From contig WAQT01000052.1 in assembly GCA_015520105.1 (NCBI GenBank), positions 1-7,512 on the forward strand: a stretch of DNA of 7,512 bases, given 5' to 3'. Position 1 is the stretch's first letter; the number at the start of each line of letters is the position of its first letter. Source of the stretch: Candidatus Aenigmatarchaeota archaeon (GTDB lineage Archaea > Aenigmatarchaeota > Aenigmatarchaeia > QMZP01). The notes beneath the pieces are model-generated. The model did no database searches and was not told where the DNA came from. It saw only the letters and a program-made list of their open reading frames with translations. Below are positions 1 to 5,486 of this stretch, in pieces. Position numbers and translations under genes: made by a program.

Positions 1-42
1 AGACAAATGAACAGGTTGCAGAAATGATGGATTCTTTGACAT
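1..42 (-). CDS. Possible 5' end of a leftward gene cut by the window edge
   Basis: On the minus strand an ATG at 42-40 opens a frame that stays open to base 1, giving 14 residues (MSKNPSFLQPVHLS). A TATA-like stretch on the same strand (positions 70-62) is centred about 24 bases upstream of the ATG. That is the spacing of a leaderless archaeal start and matches other genes in this window. No function can be read from 14 residues. The alternative is that these bases are the 3' end of a rightward gene: frame 3 is open from base 3 to a TAA at 69-71, and frame 1 is open to a TGA at 25-27. The promoter spacing favours the minus-strand reading, weakly. Confidence 0.33.
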   Translation of the reverse strand, partial: MSKNPSFLQPVHLS

Positions 43-61
43 GTATTATTATTTGTTTAAC

Positions 62-70
62 TATATATTA
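62..70 (-). promoter_or_regulatory. TATA-like box for the leftward gene at the window edge
   Basis: On the minus strand this reads TAATATATA, centred about 24 bases before the ATG at 42. The position fits a leaderless transcript. It depends on the edge gene being real. Confidence 0.35.
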
Positions 71-92
71 ATTGATTTTGGGGTTCTTTTTA

Positions 93-116
93 TATAGACA
101 TAATAGTATAGACATA
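93..116. repeat. Short direct repeat TATAGACATA, two copies
   Basis: The 10-base unit TATAGACATA occurs at 93-102 and again at 107-116, so the copies start 14 bases apart with 4 bases between them. It lies in the AT-rich region between the putative edge gene and the gene at 236. It could be a regulator binding site, but low sequence complexity makes chance likely. Confidence 0.35.
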
Positions 117-134
117 TTAAAAAAATCGAATTTT

Positions 135-152
135 TTTCTTTCGGAAAAGAAA
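135..152. repeat. Small inverted repeat in an A/T-tract region
   Basis: TTTCTTT at 135-141 and AAAGAAA at 146-152 are reverse complements separated by CGGA. An A7 run (119-125) and a T7 run (131-137) lie just before it. This could be a weak terminator or a bent-DNA element, but no gene clearly ends here. The whole of 72-235 is otherwise without a supported gene. Confidence 0.25.
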
Positions 153-207
153 CGTTGTCAGAACCTCTAAAGCTCAAAAAAGCGTTTTTTTGCGTAATTC
201 TCAAAAA

Positions 208-215
208 TTTATATT
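208..215 (+). promoter_or_regulatory. TATA-like box for the gene at 236
   Basis: TTTATATT is centred about 25 bases upstream of the ATG at 236. This predicts transcription beginning at or next to the start codon. It is the main reason for choosing the ATG at 236 over the upstream in-frame TTG at 155, which would lie upstream of this box and so outside the transcript. Confidence 0.55.
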
Positions 216-235
216 ACATCTGTACAATATTTATC

Positions 236-895
236 ATGGGAAAAACAAAGACCAGAATAACAGACTATAAGAATTTCTGGCTTATATGGCTCAGCTGCGC
301 AGGGAAACCAAAAGAGGGAGAGAGCCTTTTTCAGATACAGTCAAGATGGGGAATAAAGACAAACTATCTCTATCACAACGAGGCAGGTCTCGGCAAACCT
401 TTGTACGTCTGTATGATAAGGGATGGTTATATCAAGAAGTCCGGAAGAAGGCTTGTTGCGCAGTTCGGGTGGATATCCGATTATTTGAAAGAAAGCTATG
501 CGTCGCGAAAGGGCGGCGTCTGGTTTCCTGAGGTTTTCGTCGGGAGCAGGCTTCCGGTCCTGCAAAGTTTCATCGAAGACAATGCAAACGTTCTTTTTAA
601 TGAAGCCAGCCTGCGCATTCTCTTTCTCAATGACAAAGACGTGCTCGGAACGTATGGAAGGCACATATTTTCAGACATATTTCTTTATATGCTGTTTGTT
701 AACCTGTCAGTATTCACAAAAAAATACCATGCAGATGCTGTTATGAGAATACTTTCCACATTCATAGCGATGTTCTCGGACAGGGACCTGATGAGTTATA
801 TAAGGATGATACATTCCAAACTCGGCACAAAGGTTCCTGTATTGATAAGGGATGAAGCGGAACTCAACAGGATTGCGTATCCCTACAGATGGTGA
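236..895 (+). CDS. Hypothetical protein, possible N-terminal winged-helix domain
   Basis: The protein has 219 residues and I do not recognise its family. The start is the ATG at 236, placed about 25 bases after a TATA-like box with no Shine-Dalgarno sequence. A longer reading from a TTG at 155 would add 27 low-complexity residues encoded by the promoter itself. Residues about 12-88 (FWLIWLS to SDYLKES) resemble a winged helix: short helices, a GLGKPLYVCMIRDGYI stretch like a recognition helix, then a basic turn (KKSGRR) that could be the wing. Residues about 105-190 look helical, with a hydrophobic run at 145-162 (FSDIFLYMLFVNLSVF) that may be a buried helix. A role as a DNA-binding regulator is possible but unproven. 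Its stop codon directly abuts that of the gene on the other strand. The frame itself is convincing; the function is not. Confidence 0.7.
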   Translation: MGKTKTRITDYKNFWLIWLSCAGKPKEGESLFQIQSRWGIKTNYLYHNEAGLGKPLYVCMIRDGYIKKSGRRLVAQFGWISDYLKESYASRKGGVWFPEVFVGSRLPVLQSFIEDNANVLFNEASLRILFLNDKDVLGTYGRHIFSDIFLYMLFVNLSVFTKKYHADAVMRILSTFIAMFSDRDLMSYIRMIHSKLGTKVPVLIRDEAELNRIAYPYRW

Positions 896-1177
896 TTACC
901 TGACTGCCCTTAGCGCAACAATTGCAGCCGCTATGAAAAGAAGCGAGCCGGTAAGCACAAATATCGACATGAGCAGCATGAGAGTTTCGTGTTCTATTAT
1001 ATTAAACGCCTCCATAATTTCTGTTATTGAATGAATAAGCACGCCTGTAGCTATTCCAAAAAGGATAAGTGTGTAACTCTTTCCAAATTCTCCCCTTATA
1101 TTCTTTATGACGAACACAAAAAAGATTATAGAAATGGACGATACCACAAGCGTTCCTGTGCTTATTATTTCATACAT
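896..1177 (-). CDS. Small membrane protein with three predicted transmembrane helices
   Basis: The protein has 93 residues. Three hydrophobic segments are visible: about 4-27, 35-57 and 63-90, joined by short charged loops (KNIRGEFGK, EAFNIIEHE) and ending in the basic tail LRAVR. It is nearly all membrane and has no catalytic motif. The ATG at 1177 is preceded directly by GAGAGG, a Shine-Dalgarno-like sequence with abnormally short spacing. It lies 9 bases after the stop of the upstream gene (1187-1438) and in the same frame, so the two are almost certainly cotranscribed from the promoter near 1465. Its 3' end abuts the convergent gene 236-895 with no intergenic base. It might be a membrane partner for the nearby signalling proteins, but only position suggests this. 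I do not recognise a named family. Confidence 0.72.
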   Translation of the reverse strand: MYEIISTGTLVVSSISIIFFVFVIKNIRGEFGKSYTLILFGIATGVLIHSITEIMEAFNIIEHETLMLLMSIFVLTGSLLFIAAAIVALRAVR

Positions 1178-1186
1178 CCTCTCGCT

Positions 1187-1438
1187 TTATGTTTTGTTGG
1201 GCTTGTATAAATTGTTTTTAGTTTTGGATATTCCGTATTTCTTATAAAGCGGTTCGAGCTTCCTTTCTGCTGCACGCTCGCCCACAAGCCTTGAAAGAAA
1301 ATACGCAGCCTCGTTGAGGAAGTCTTCGGGATATTTCTGAGGATTATCAAACGCATCGGTGTCCACAATGCTTGCAGCTTTTGGACCCGCAAGCTTTAAT
1401 ATTACCTGTCTGACATCGTTGCGGATTGACATGGACAT
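1187..1438 (-). CDS. Small conserved-looking soluble protein, unknown function
   Basis: The protein has 83 residues with no transmembrane segment. The body (about 1-70) is predicted helical, with a DAFDNPQKYPEDFLNEAAYF stretch and an amphipathic run SRLVGERAAERKLEPLYKKY. The tail from about 71 is basic and Asn/Lys-rich. The composition looks like a genuine folded protein, but I cannot name a family. The start is the ATG at 1438 or the in-frame ATG at 1432. A minus-strand TATA-like box at 1461-1470 lies about 27 bases upstream, consistent with a leaderless transcript. It leads a two-gene minus-strand operon with the membrane protein at 896-1177 and is divergent from the MinD-like gene, with a shared palindrome between the two promoters. 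Confidence 0.72.
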   Translation of the reverse strand: MSMSIRNDVRQVILKLAGPKAASIVDTDAFDNPQKYPEDFLNEAAYFLSRLVGERAAERKLEPLYKKYGISKTKNNLYKPNKT

Positions 1439-1460
1439 CGGTTGAGAATTTGACAGCTGA

Positions 1461-1470
1461 TTTATAAAAT
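1461..1470 (-). promoter_or_regulatory. TATA-like box for the leftward small-gene operon
   Basis: On the minus strand this reads ATTTTATAAA, centred about 27 bases upstream of the ATG at 1438, as expected for a leaderless archaeal transcript. Confidence 0.6.
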
Positions 1471-1480
1471 AATGTTCCCG

Positions 1481-1501
1481 CCACCGGTCACAGACCGGTG
1501 G
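1481..1501. promoter_or_regulatory. Perfect 9-bp inverted repeat between divergent promoters, candidate operator
   Basis: CCACCGGTC (1481-1489) and GACCGGTGG (1493-1501) are exact reverse complements around the triplet ACA. Each arm contains the self-complementary hexamer ACCGGT (1483-1488 and 1494-1499), repeated 11 bases apart, about one DNA turn. The element sits about 10 bases upstream of the leftward TATA box and about 6 upstream of the rightward one. That placement suits a regulator acting on both promoters near the BRE/TATA region. It stands out as GC-rich within an AT-rich gap. An RNA hairpin role is less likely because both predicted transcripts start outside it. Confidence 0.6.
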
Positions 1502-1506
1502 AATTC

Positions 1507-1515
1507 TTATTTAAA
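1507..1515 (+). promoter_or_regulatory. TATA-like box for the MinD-like gene
   Basis: TTATTTAAA is centred about 37 bases upstream of the TTG start at 1548. The transcript would therefore begin near 1537 and carry a leader of about 10 bases, unlike the leaderless genes nearby. AGGTGG at 1538-1543 lies in that leader as a possible Shine-Dalgarno sequence and supports the TTG start. Confidence 0.5.
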
Positions 1516-1547
1516 CCGCAGAGCCAAAAAAATATTCAGGTGGTTTC

Positions 1548-2363
1548 TTGACAAGGGTTATAGGCATTGTGTCCGGAAAGGGCGGCGTCGGGAAGACCAC
1601 TGTTGCTGTAAATCTTGGCGCTGCGCTTGCATCTCGGTACAGGAAGGACGTCGTGCTTGTTGACTGCAATATCACAACATCGCATCTCGGAATGTATATG
1701 GGAATGTATTATTATCCCATTTCCCTGAATAACGTGCTTTCGGGCGACGTTAATATAGAGAAGGCTGTTTACGACTACAGCGTCCCGGGACTGAAGATAA
1801 TACCGGCATCCCTCTCTCTTGACGACCTGAGCGGCGTAAACATGGAAGAACTGAAGAGGTCTGTTAAAGATTTGTTCGGCAGCGCTGACATAATACTTCT
1901 TGACGCGGCTCCCGGATTCGGAAAGGAAGCCATTGAGGTTATAAAAGCGTCCGATGAGATTATATATGTCATGACTCCGTTCGTTCCTTCTCTCATGGAC
2001 GTGGTGAAGTGCCATCATCTTGCAGAACAGCTTGGCGTGAAGTCTCTTGGCATAGTCATGAGCATGGTTGGAGAGGGAAGGCACGAACTCAGCGCATACG
2101 AGGTTGAGCAGCTGACCGAGCTTCCTGTGATATCGAGGGTACCGAGGGATAAAAGCGTTCTTAGAAGCCTTGCCAATAAAGTCTCTGTGATTGATTTATA
2201 CCCCAAATCCAAGGCAGGAAGGGAATTTATGCGGCTCGCGGCCAATATTGCGGGACATGAATACAATACCGGACTTGTCTCAAGAATTCTTCGAAGACTT
2301 GGAAGGAGACGGTCCGACAGGGTAGAGTTTGCTGCAAAGACAGGCATCAGACCGACAATGTAA
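1548..2363 (+). CDS. minD: MinD/ParA-family ATPase with deviant Walker A motif
   Basis: The protein has 271 residues, the usual size for archaeal MinD. The TTG start at 1548 puts the family-typical N-terminus in place (beta strand, then GKGGVGKTT) and has AGGTGG four bases upstream. The deviant Walker A motif is at 10-18, with signature Lys11 and P-loop Lys16. Walker B is at about 115-124 (IILLDAAPGF) with Asp119. After beta strand 2 the sequence is VDCN (38-41) where MinD has D-x-D, so the second Asp is Asn. The usual V-N-R strand near residue 170 reads VMSM. The C-terminus has a basic amphipathic stretch (about 242-255, GLVSRILRRLGRRR) resembling a membrane-targeting helix. Family members are membrane-associated ATP-dependent dimers that position partners; no MinC or MinE is present here. 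The gene is alone downstream of a palindrome and divergent from a small-gene operon. The symbol denotes the family, not a proven role in division. Confidence 0.9.
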   Translation: MTRVIGIVSGKGGVGKTTVAVNLGAALASRYRKDVVLVDCNITTSHLGMYMGMYYYPISLNNVLSGDVNIEKAVYDYSVPGLKIIPASLSLDDLSGVNMEELKRSVKDLFGSADIILLDAAPGFGKEAIEVIKASDEIIYVMTPFVPSLMDVVKCHHLAEQLGVKSLGIVMSMVGEGRHELSAYEVEQLTELPVISRVPRDKSVLRSLANKVSVIDLYPKSKAGREFMRLAANIAGHEYNTGLVSRILRRLGRRRSDRVEFAAKTGIRPTM

Positions 2364-2401
2364 TGCTCAGGCATAGATTTAAATTCCTTTTCCAACACCT
2401 C

Positions 2402-2409
2402 TTATAAAA
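2402..2409 (+). promoter_or_regulatory. TATA-like box for the small membrane protein gene
   Basis: TTATAAAA is centred about 32 bases upstream of the GTG at 2438, predicting a start of transcription near 2431 and a very short leader. Its presence supports the small frame being expressed. Confidence 0.45.
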
Positions 2410-2437
2410 CTTGCGTCAGATTTCTTCTTGTGGAATA

Positions 2438-2644
2438 GTGAAAACCGTAGATACAGTTCTGAGGGAGATAAGGGGTCTTTTTATAGGACTGACTCTGCTC
2501 TCTATGCTGATGCCAGTCTCAGGGGAAGGAATTGCTGCTTTTTTCTGTGTTGCCTCCGGTATATGCTGCGGGTTTCGCATAGAGAGGGAGCTGTCATCTC
2601 TCAGGGAGAACGTCGGGTGCGTCTCATTGATTGCAGACGCATAG
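2438..2644 (+). CDS. Probable small membrane protein, GTG start
   Basis: The frame gives 68 residues from the GTG at 2438. A TTG at 2411 in the same frame would lie just after the TATA box and is unlikely as the start. A hydrophobic region from about residue 13 to 48 (IGLTLLSMLMPVSG, then IAAFFCVASGICCGF) has a Pro/Gly-containing turn in the middle, as in a two-helix membrane hairpin. Charged segments flank it (DTVLREIRG before, RIERELSSLREN after). Codon use (ATA, AGG, CTG/CTC) matches the neighbours. No family is recognised. It fills the gap between the MinD-like gene and the KaiC-like gene and has its own TATA box. An overlapping frame at 2428-2658 gives a less protein-like sequence. Confidence is moderate because the frame is short. 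Confidence 0.48.
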   Translation: MKTVDTVLREIRGLFIGLTLLSMLMPVSGEGIAAFFCVASGICCGFRIERELSSLRENVGCVSLIADA

Positions 2645-2649
2645 CTGTT

Positions 2650-2657
2650 ATTTTATA
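2650..2657 (+). promoter_or_regulatory. TATA-like box for the KaiC-like/kinase operon
   Basis: ATTTTATA is centred about 27 bases upstream of the ATG at 2681, the leaderless spacing. It would drive both 2681-3208 and the kinase at 3210. Confidence 0.58.
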
Positions 2658-2680
2658 GGCATCTGGCAACAATTAATGAT

Positions 2681-3208
2681 ATGGAACTCGCTCTTAAAGG
2701 CAGGGTGAACATATTCTGCACTGAAAGCGAGAATTACAGCCGCTCGGTTATTAAGATAGCTGAAATGGTATCTCGGAACAAACAGAGAATATGTTATGTT
2801 ACTCTGAACAGGGGTTATGAGAATCTTAAGGGAAGGTTTGCCTCTGAAGGAGTGGATACAAGCAGGTTCTTCTTCGTGGATTGCGCATCCGGCAGTGGAA
2901 AGAGCTCCTGCGAGAACGAACCTGTCCTTTATCTGGAATCTCCAAAATCTCTTACAGAATTAAGCATCGCAATAAAGAATGTGGTGAAAGCCGGAAACAT
3001 AGAATGCGTGATATTCGACTCTCTATCCACACTGATTCTTTACAAGGAACGCTCCATTGTGGTCAGGTTTTTCCATTCCCTGATTTCGGACGTGAGGTTC
3101 AGGGAGACCTCTTACGTGTTTATAGTGGTTAAGAACAGGGAGAGCGAGGAGATGCTCAAGGACATAAGCATGATGGCTGACGAAGTGATTGATATAGACG
3201 AGAGATAG
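2681..3208 (+). CDS. RecA/KaiC-fold protein lacking the Walker A motif
   Basis: The protein has 175 residues. Its strand-helix pattern follows KaiC/Rad55/FlaH-type archaeal RecA-fold proteins: a first strand (RVNIFCT, 8-14), a strand with YVTLNRGYENLKGRF (39-53) like the family's second strand and following helix, a Walker B-like strand VIFDSLSTLI (110-119, Asp113), and a later strand YVFIVVK (145-151), ending with DEVIDIDE. At the position where a P-loop should follow strand 1 the sequence is CTESENYSRSVIKIA, so Walker A is missing. ATP binding is therefore doubtful. Haloarchaeal and other archaeal proteins of this degenerate type occur near signalling genes, and I infer a binding or adaptor role. 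The start is fixed by the TATA box 27 bases upstream. Its stop is one base from the kinase start, so the two are probably cotranslated. I assign it to the superfamily by pattern only. Confidence 0.72.
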   Translation: MELALKGRVNIFCTESENYSRSVIKIAEMVSRNKQRICYVTLNRGYENLKGRFASEGVDTSRFFFVDCASGSGKSSCENEPVLYLESPKSLTELSIAIKNVVKAGNIECVIFDSLSTLILYKERSIVVRFFHSLISDVRFRETSYVFIVVKNRESEEMLKDISMMADEVIDIDER

Positions 3209-3209
3209 T

Positions 3210-5486
3210 ATGGTGCTGACAGCTCTGCTAAATCCCGGGAATTATGAATTTCTCAATCCGTGGTCTGTGAACAATCTTATGGGATTTCTCTTTCTTGCGT
3301 TCTTCGGGATATTCATTCTCTACAAGACCAGAAAGATGGATGCGGTCTTTCTGGCGCTGTTCTCCCTTTCGGCCGCATGGTGGCAGGGCGTCTTTTTTCT
3401 TGCGTACAACGCATCGGAAAGTATTGCGGAGTCGCTGATAAGGATTGGCTTCATAGGAGTGATATTCCTTCCTGTGTTCGCTTTTACCATGATTTATTAC
3501 ACACTGGGTCTGGGCAGAAAAGCGCTGTACAGGTTTGTTCTCCTGTCCGCCTACGCAGCTACTGCATTGATGCTGGCCGCGCATATCTCGGGACTTGTTC
3601 TTGAATCTGCAACCGAGAGGTTCTGGGGATACTACACAACAGCAGGACCCCTCTTCTTTCCGTTTCTCATTGCGTATTCCATTATAGTCATTGTTGCAAT
3701 AGGAATCCTTTTTTATCGCGGCGTGCTCTTTCCCGAGCATCCTGACAAGAGGCGCGCGATGTTTGTGATATTTCTTGGTCTTATTGTTTTCTCTGCTGGA
3801 GCAGTGGATTTCATGTCAAATGTTGTGCATGACCTCTATCCTATAGGTTTCTTTACGTCATCATTGTTTGTAGTTCTCACCGGATTTGCGGTGGTGCGCC
3901 ATGAATTCCTCGGGATAGAGACGCTTATACACAGAAACCTTGCATGGCTGCTGTCCTCAGTGTCTGTTGTCCTCCTTATAATAGGAATGATACTTCTTTT
4001 GTTTGAATGGATCGAGAATATTCATGTGGTTCTTAGGGGAGCGATTGCACTTGTGATGATTTATGCTGCCGAGAGGTTTAGAAGAAAAATGCAGTCGAAG
4101 CTTGACGTTCTTTTATTCAAGAAGAAATACAAGTACAGGGAAGAGGTTTACAAGCTTTCGGACAGGCTGGTCGGCGCAACGAGTATAAGAAAGGTTATAA
4201 GAGAGATAAGCGAATGCCTGAACACAAACCTTTATCCCAAAAGCGTGGTATTCCTTTTCAAATCAGGGGAAGGCTTTGCCCCGTGGGGAGCAAAAGAGAA
4301 GGGAGCAGAAATCCTGGTTAGCAAGAGGATTAGAAAAATACTTTCTAAAGGAAGAGTGCTGAGAAAAATCGATGCGGCAGTTTACAGAAAGAAAGACGGG
4401 TTGAAGATATTTGACGAGCTTGGGGCAGAAGTTCTTGTTCCTGTATATACCGGAAAGGGGCTGTCCTGCATAATCGCTCTTGGAAAGAGAAGGAACCTCA
4501 AGGAATACTCAGAGCAGGATATTGTTTTCCTGTCTGAGCTTGGCAAAGAGGTGGGTCCTAAGATAGAATCTGTATTACGCTATGAGGATTTGATTTCTAA
4601 GGAAAGGAGGCTCAGAGAGGTTGTTGAGGAAGAGGTAAAGAAGAAGACCAAAGAGCTGCATGAGAGCAAGATGGCGATACTCAACATGATGGAGGATGTG
4701 GAGGCGGCCAACAGGGAGCTGAGGAAGGCGAAGGAGGAGCTTGAGAAAAACTACAGGAAGCTTAAGGAGATTGACGCGAAAAAGGACCAGTTCATATCCA
4801 TTGCCGCGCACGAGCTGAAGACGCCTCTCACAGCGATAAAGGGCTTTTCGCAGTTCCTCAGGAAGAACAAAAGCATTGACAAAACAGGAAAGAGATATCT
4901 GGAGATAATGGAGGAGGAGACGAAGAGGCTTGCGAACATGGTGAGCGAGATACTCGAACTCTCTAGGATAGACCTTGGAACGATAAAGTTCATGTTCGAG
5001 GACGTGAACCTGAATGATGTTCTTGATAGCGTAAAGAAGGAAATGAGCGTTCTTGCGAAGCAGAAGGGGCTGAAACTGTCTTTTGAGATTGACAAGTCCG
5101 TGGGGACAATAAGGACCGACAGGGAGAAACTCACCGAGATTCTCATGAACATAGTGGAGAACGCGATAAAATACACCCCCAGAGGAAGCGTTACTGTGAT
5201 TGTCAGGCAGGACAGGAACTGGGTTCATTTCATTGTGAAGGATACAGGAATAGGAATACCGGAGGATAAGCTGGATATGATATTTGACAGGTTTTATCAG
5301 GTAGATTCCTCTTACACAAGAACTACAAAAGGAACCGGACTTGGCCTGTCCTTGTGCAAGGAGATGGTGGAAAAGATGGGAGGGGCTATATGGGTCAAGA
5401 GCGTTCTTGGAAAAGGCAGCGAGTTTCACTTCAGGCTTCCTGTTAATGCGGAAAAGAAGACCGCTCTTTTCTCTTCAGGAAATTAA
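3210..5486 (+). CDS. Membrane sensor histidine kinase with multi-helix N-terminus, GAF, HisKA and HATPase domains
   Basis: The protein has 758 residues. The N-terminal 290 residues hold about nine hydrophobic helices; the first seven (about 22-228) resemble the 7TM sensor region of histidine kinases and two more lie at 244-288. A basic linker (RRKMQSKLDVLLFKKKYKYR, 291-310) leads into a GAF-like domain (about 314-458), an arrangement known from bacterial PrsK-like kinases. A charged coiled coil follows (460-525). HisKA has the H-box AAHELKTPL with phospho-acceptor His534. The ATPase domain has the N-box NIVENAIKYTP (Asn647, Asn651), G1 DTGIGIP (678-684), F-box FDRFYQ (692-697) and G2 GTGLGL (708-713). 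All key residues are present, so it should be active. It starts one base after the KaiC-like gene and ends sharing TTAA with the convergent receiver gene, its likely phosphorylation partner. The signal is unknown. Bacterial origin by transfer is inferred from domain layout only. Confidence 0.95.
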   Translation: MVLTALLNPGNYEFLNPWSVNNLMGFLFLAFFGIFILYKTRKMDAVFLALFSLSAAWWQGVFFLAYNASESIAESLIRIGFIGVIFLPVFAFTMIYYTLGLGRKALYRFVLLSAYAATALMLAAHISGLVLESATERFWGYYTTAGPLFFPFLIAYSIIVIVAIGILFYRGVLFPEHPDKRRAMFVIFLGLIVFSAGAVDFMSNVVHDLYPIGFFTSSLFVVLTGFAVVRHEFLGIETLIHRNLAWLLSSVSVVLLIIGMILLLFEWIENIHVVLRGAIALVMIYAAERFRRKMQSKLDVLLFKKKYKYREEVYKLSDRLVGATSIRKVIREISECLNTNLYPKSVVFLFKSGEGFAPWGAKEKGAEILVSKRIRKILSKGRVLRKIDAAVYRKKDGLKIFDELGAEVLVPVYTGKGLSCIIALGKRRNLKEYSEQDIVFLSELGKEVGPKIESVLRYEDLISKERRLREVVEEEVKKKTKELHESKMAILNMMEDVEAANRELRKAKEELEKNYRKLKEIDAKKDQFISIAAHELKTPLTAIKGFSQFLRKNKSIDKTGKRYLEIMEEETKRLANMVSEILELSRIDLGTIKFMFEDVNLNDVLDSVKKEMSVLAKQKGLKLSFEIDKSVGTIRTDREKLTEILMNIVENAIKYTPRGSVTVIVRQDRNWVHFIVKDTGIGIPEDKLDMIFDRFYQVDSSYTRTTKGTGLGLSLCKEMVEKMGGAIWVKSVLGKGSEFHFRLPVNAEKKTALFSSGN

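Noticed and set aside
155..235. TTG start at 155 adding 27 residues to the gene at 236
   Set aside because: The added residues are encoded by the AT-rich promoter stretch, including the TATA-like box at 208-215, which would place the start upstream of the transcript.
1536..2084. Antisense frame of 182 codons over the MinD-like gene
   Set aside because: It is opposite a clearly conserved ATPase and its translation has no recognisable domain; no start signals are seen.
2375..2390. Terminator after the MinD-like gene
   Set aside because: There is a short T-rich run after ATTTAAAT but no convincing hairpin or long T tract; it is too weak to call.
2428..2658. Alternative frame overlapping the small membrane protein
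   Set aside because: Its Arg/Cys/Ser-rich translation lacks a coherent hydrophobic or helical pattern; the other frame is more protein-like and has typical codon use.
2888..2908. GSGKSS in the KaiC-like protein as a Walker A motif
   Set aside because: It lies at residues 71-76, after the second core strand rather than the first, and the Gly required five residues before G73 is Cys68, so it is not a canonical P-loop.
3228..3740. Antisense frame of 170 codons over the kinase membrane region
   Set aside because: The translation is strongly charged and disordered-looking, as expected opposite hydrophobic codons; the sense frame is well supported.
4575..5429. Long antisense frame of 284 codons inside the histidine kinase
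   Set aside because: It lies wholly opposite conserved coiled-coil, HisKA and ATPase sequence, has no promoter at its start, and its Leu/His-rich translation is what the purine-rich sense strand would give.
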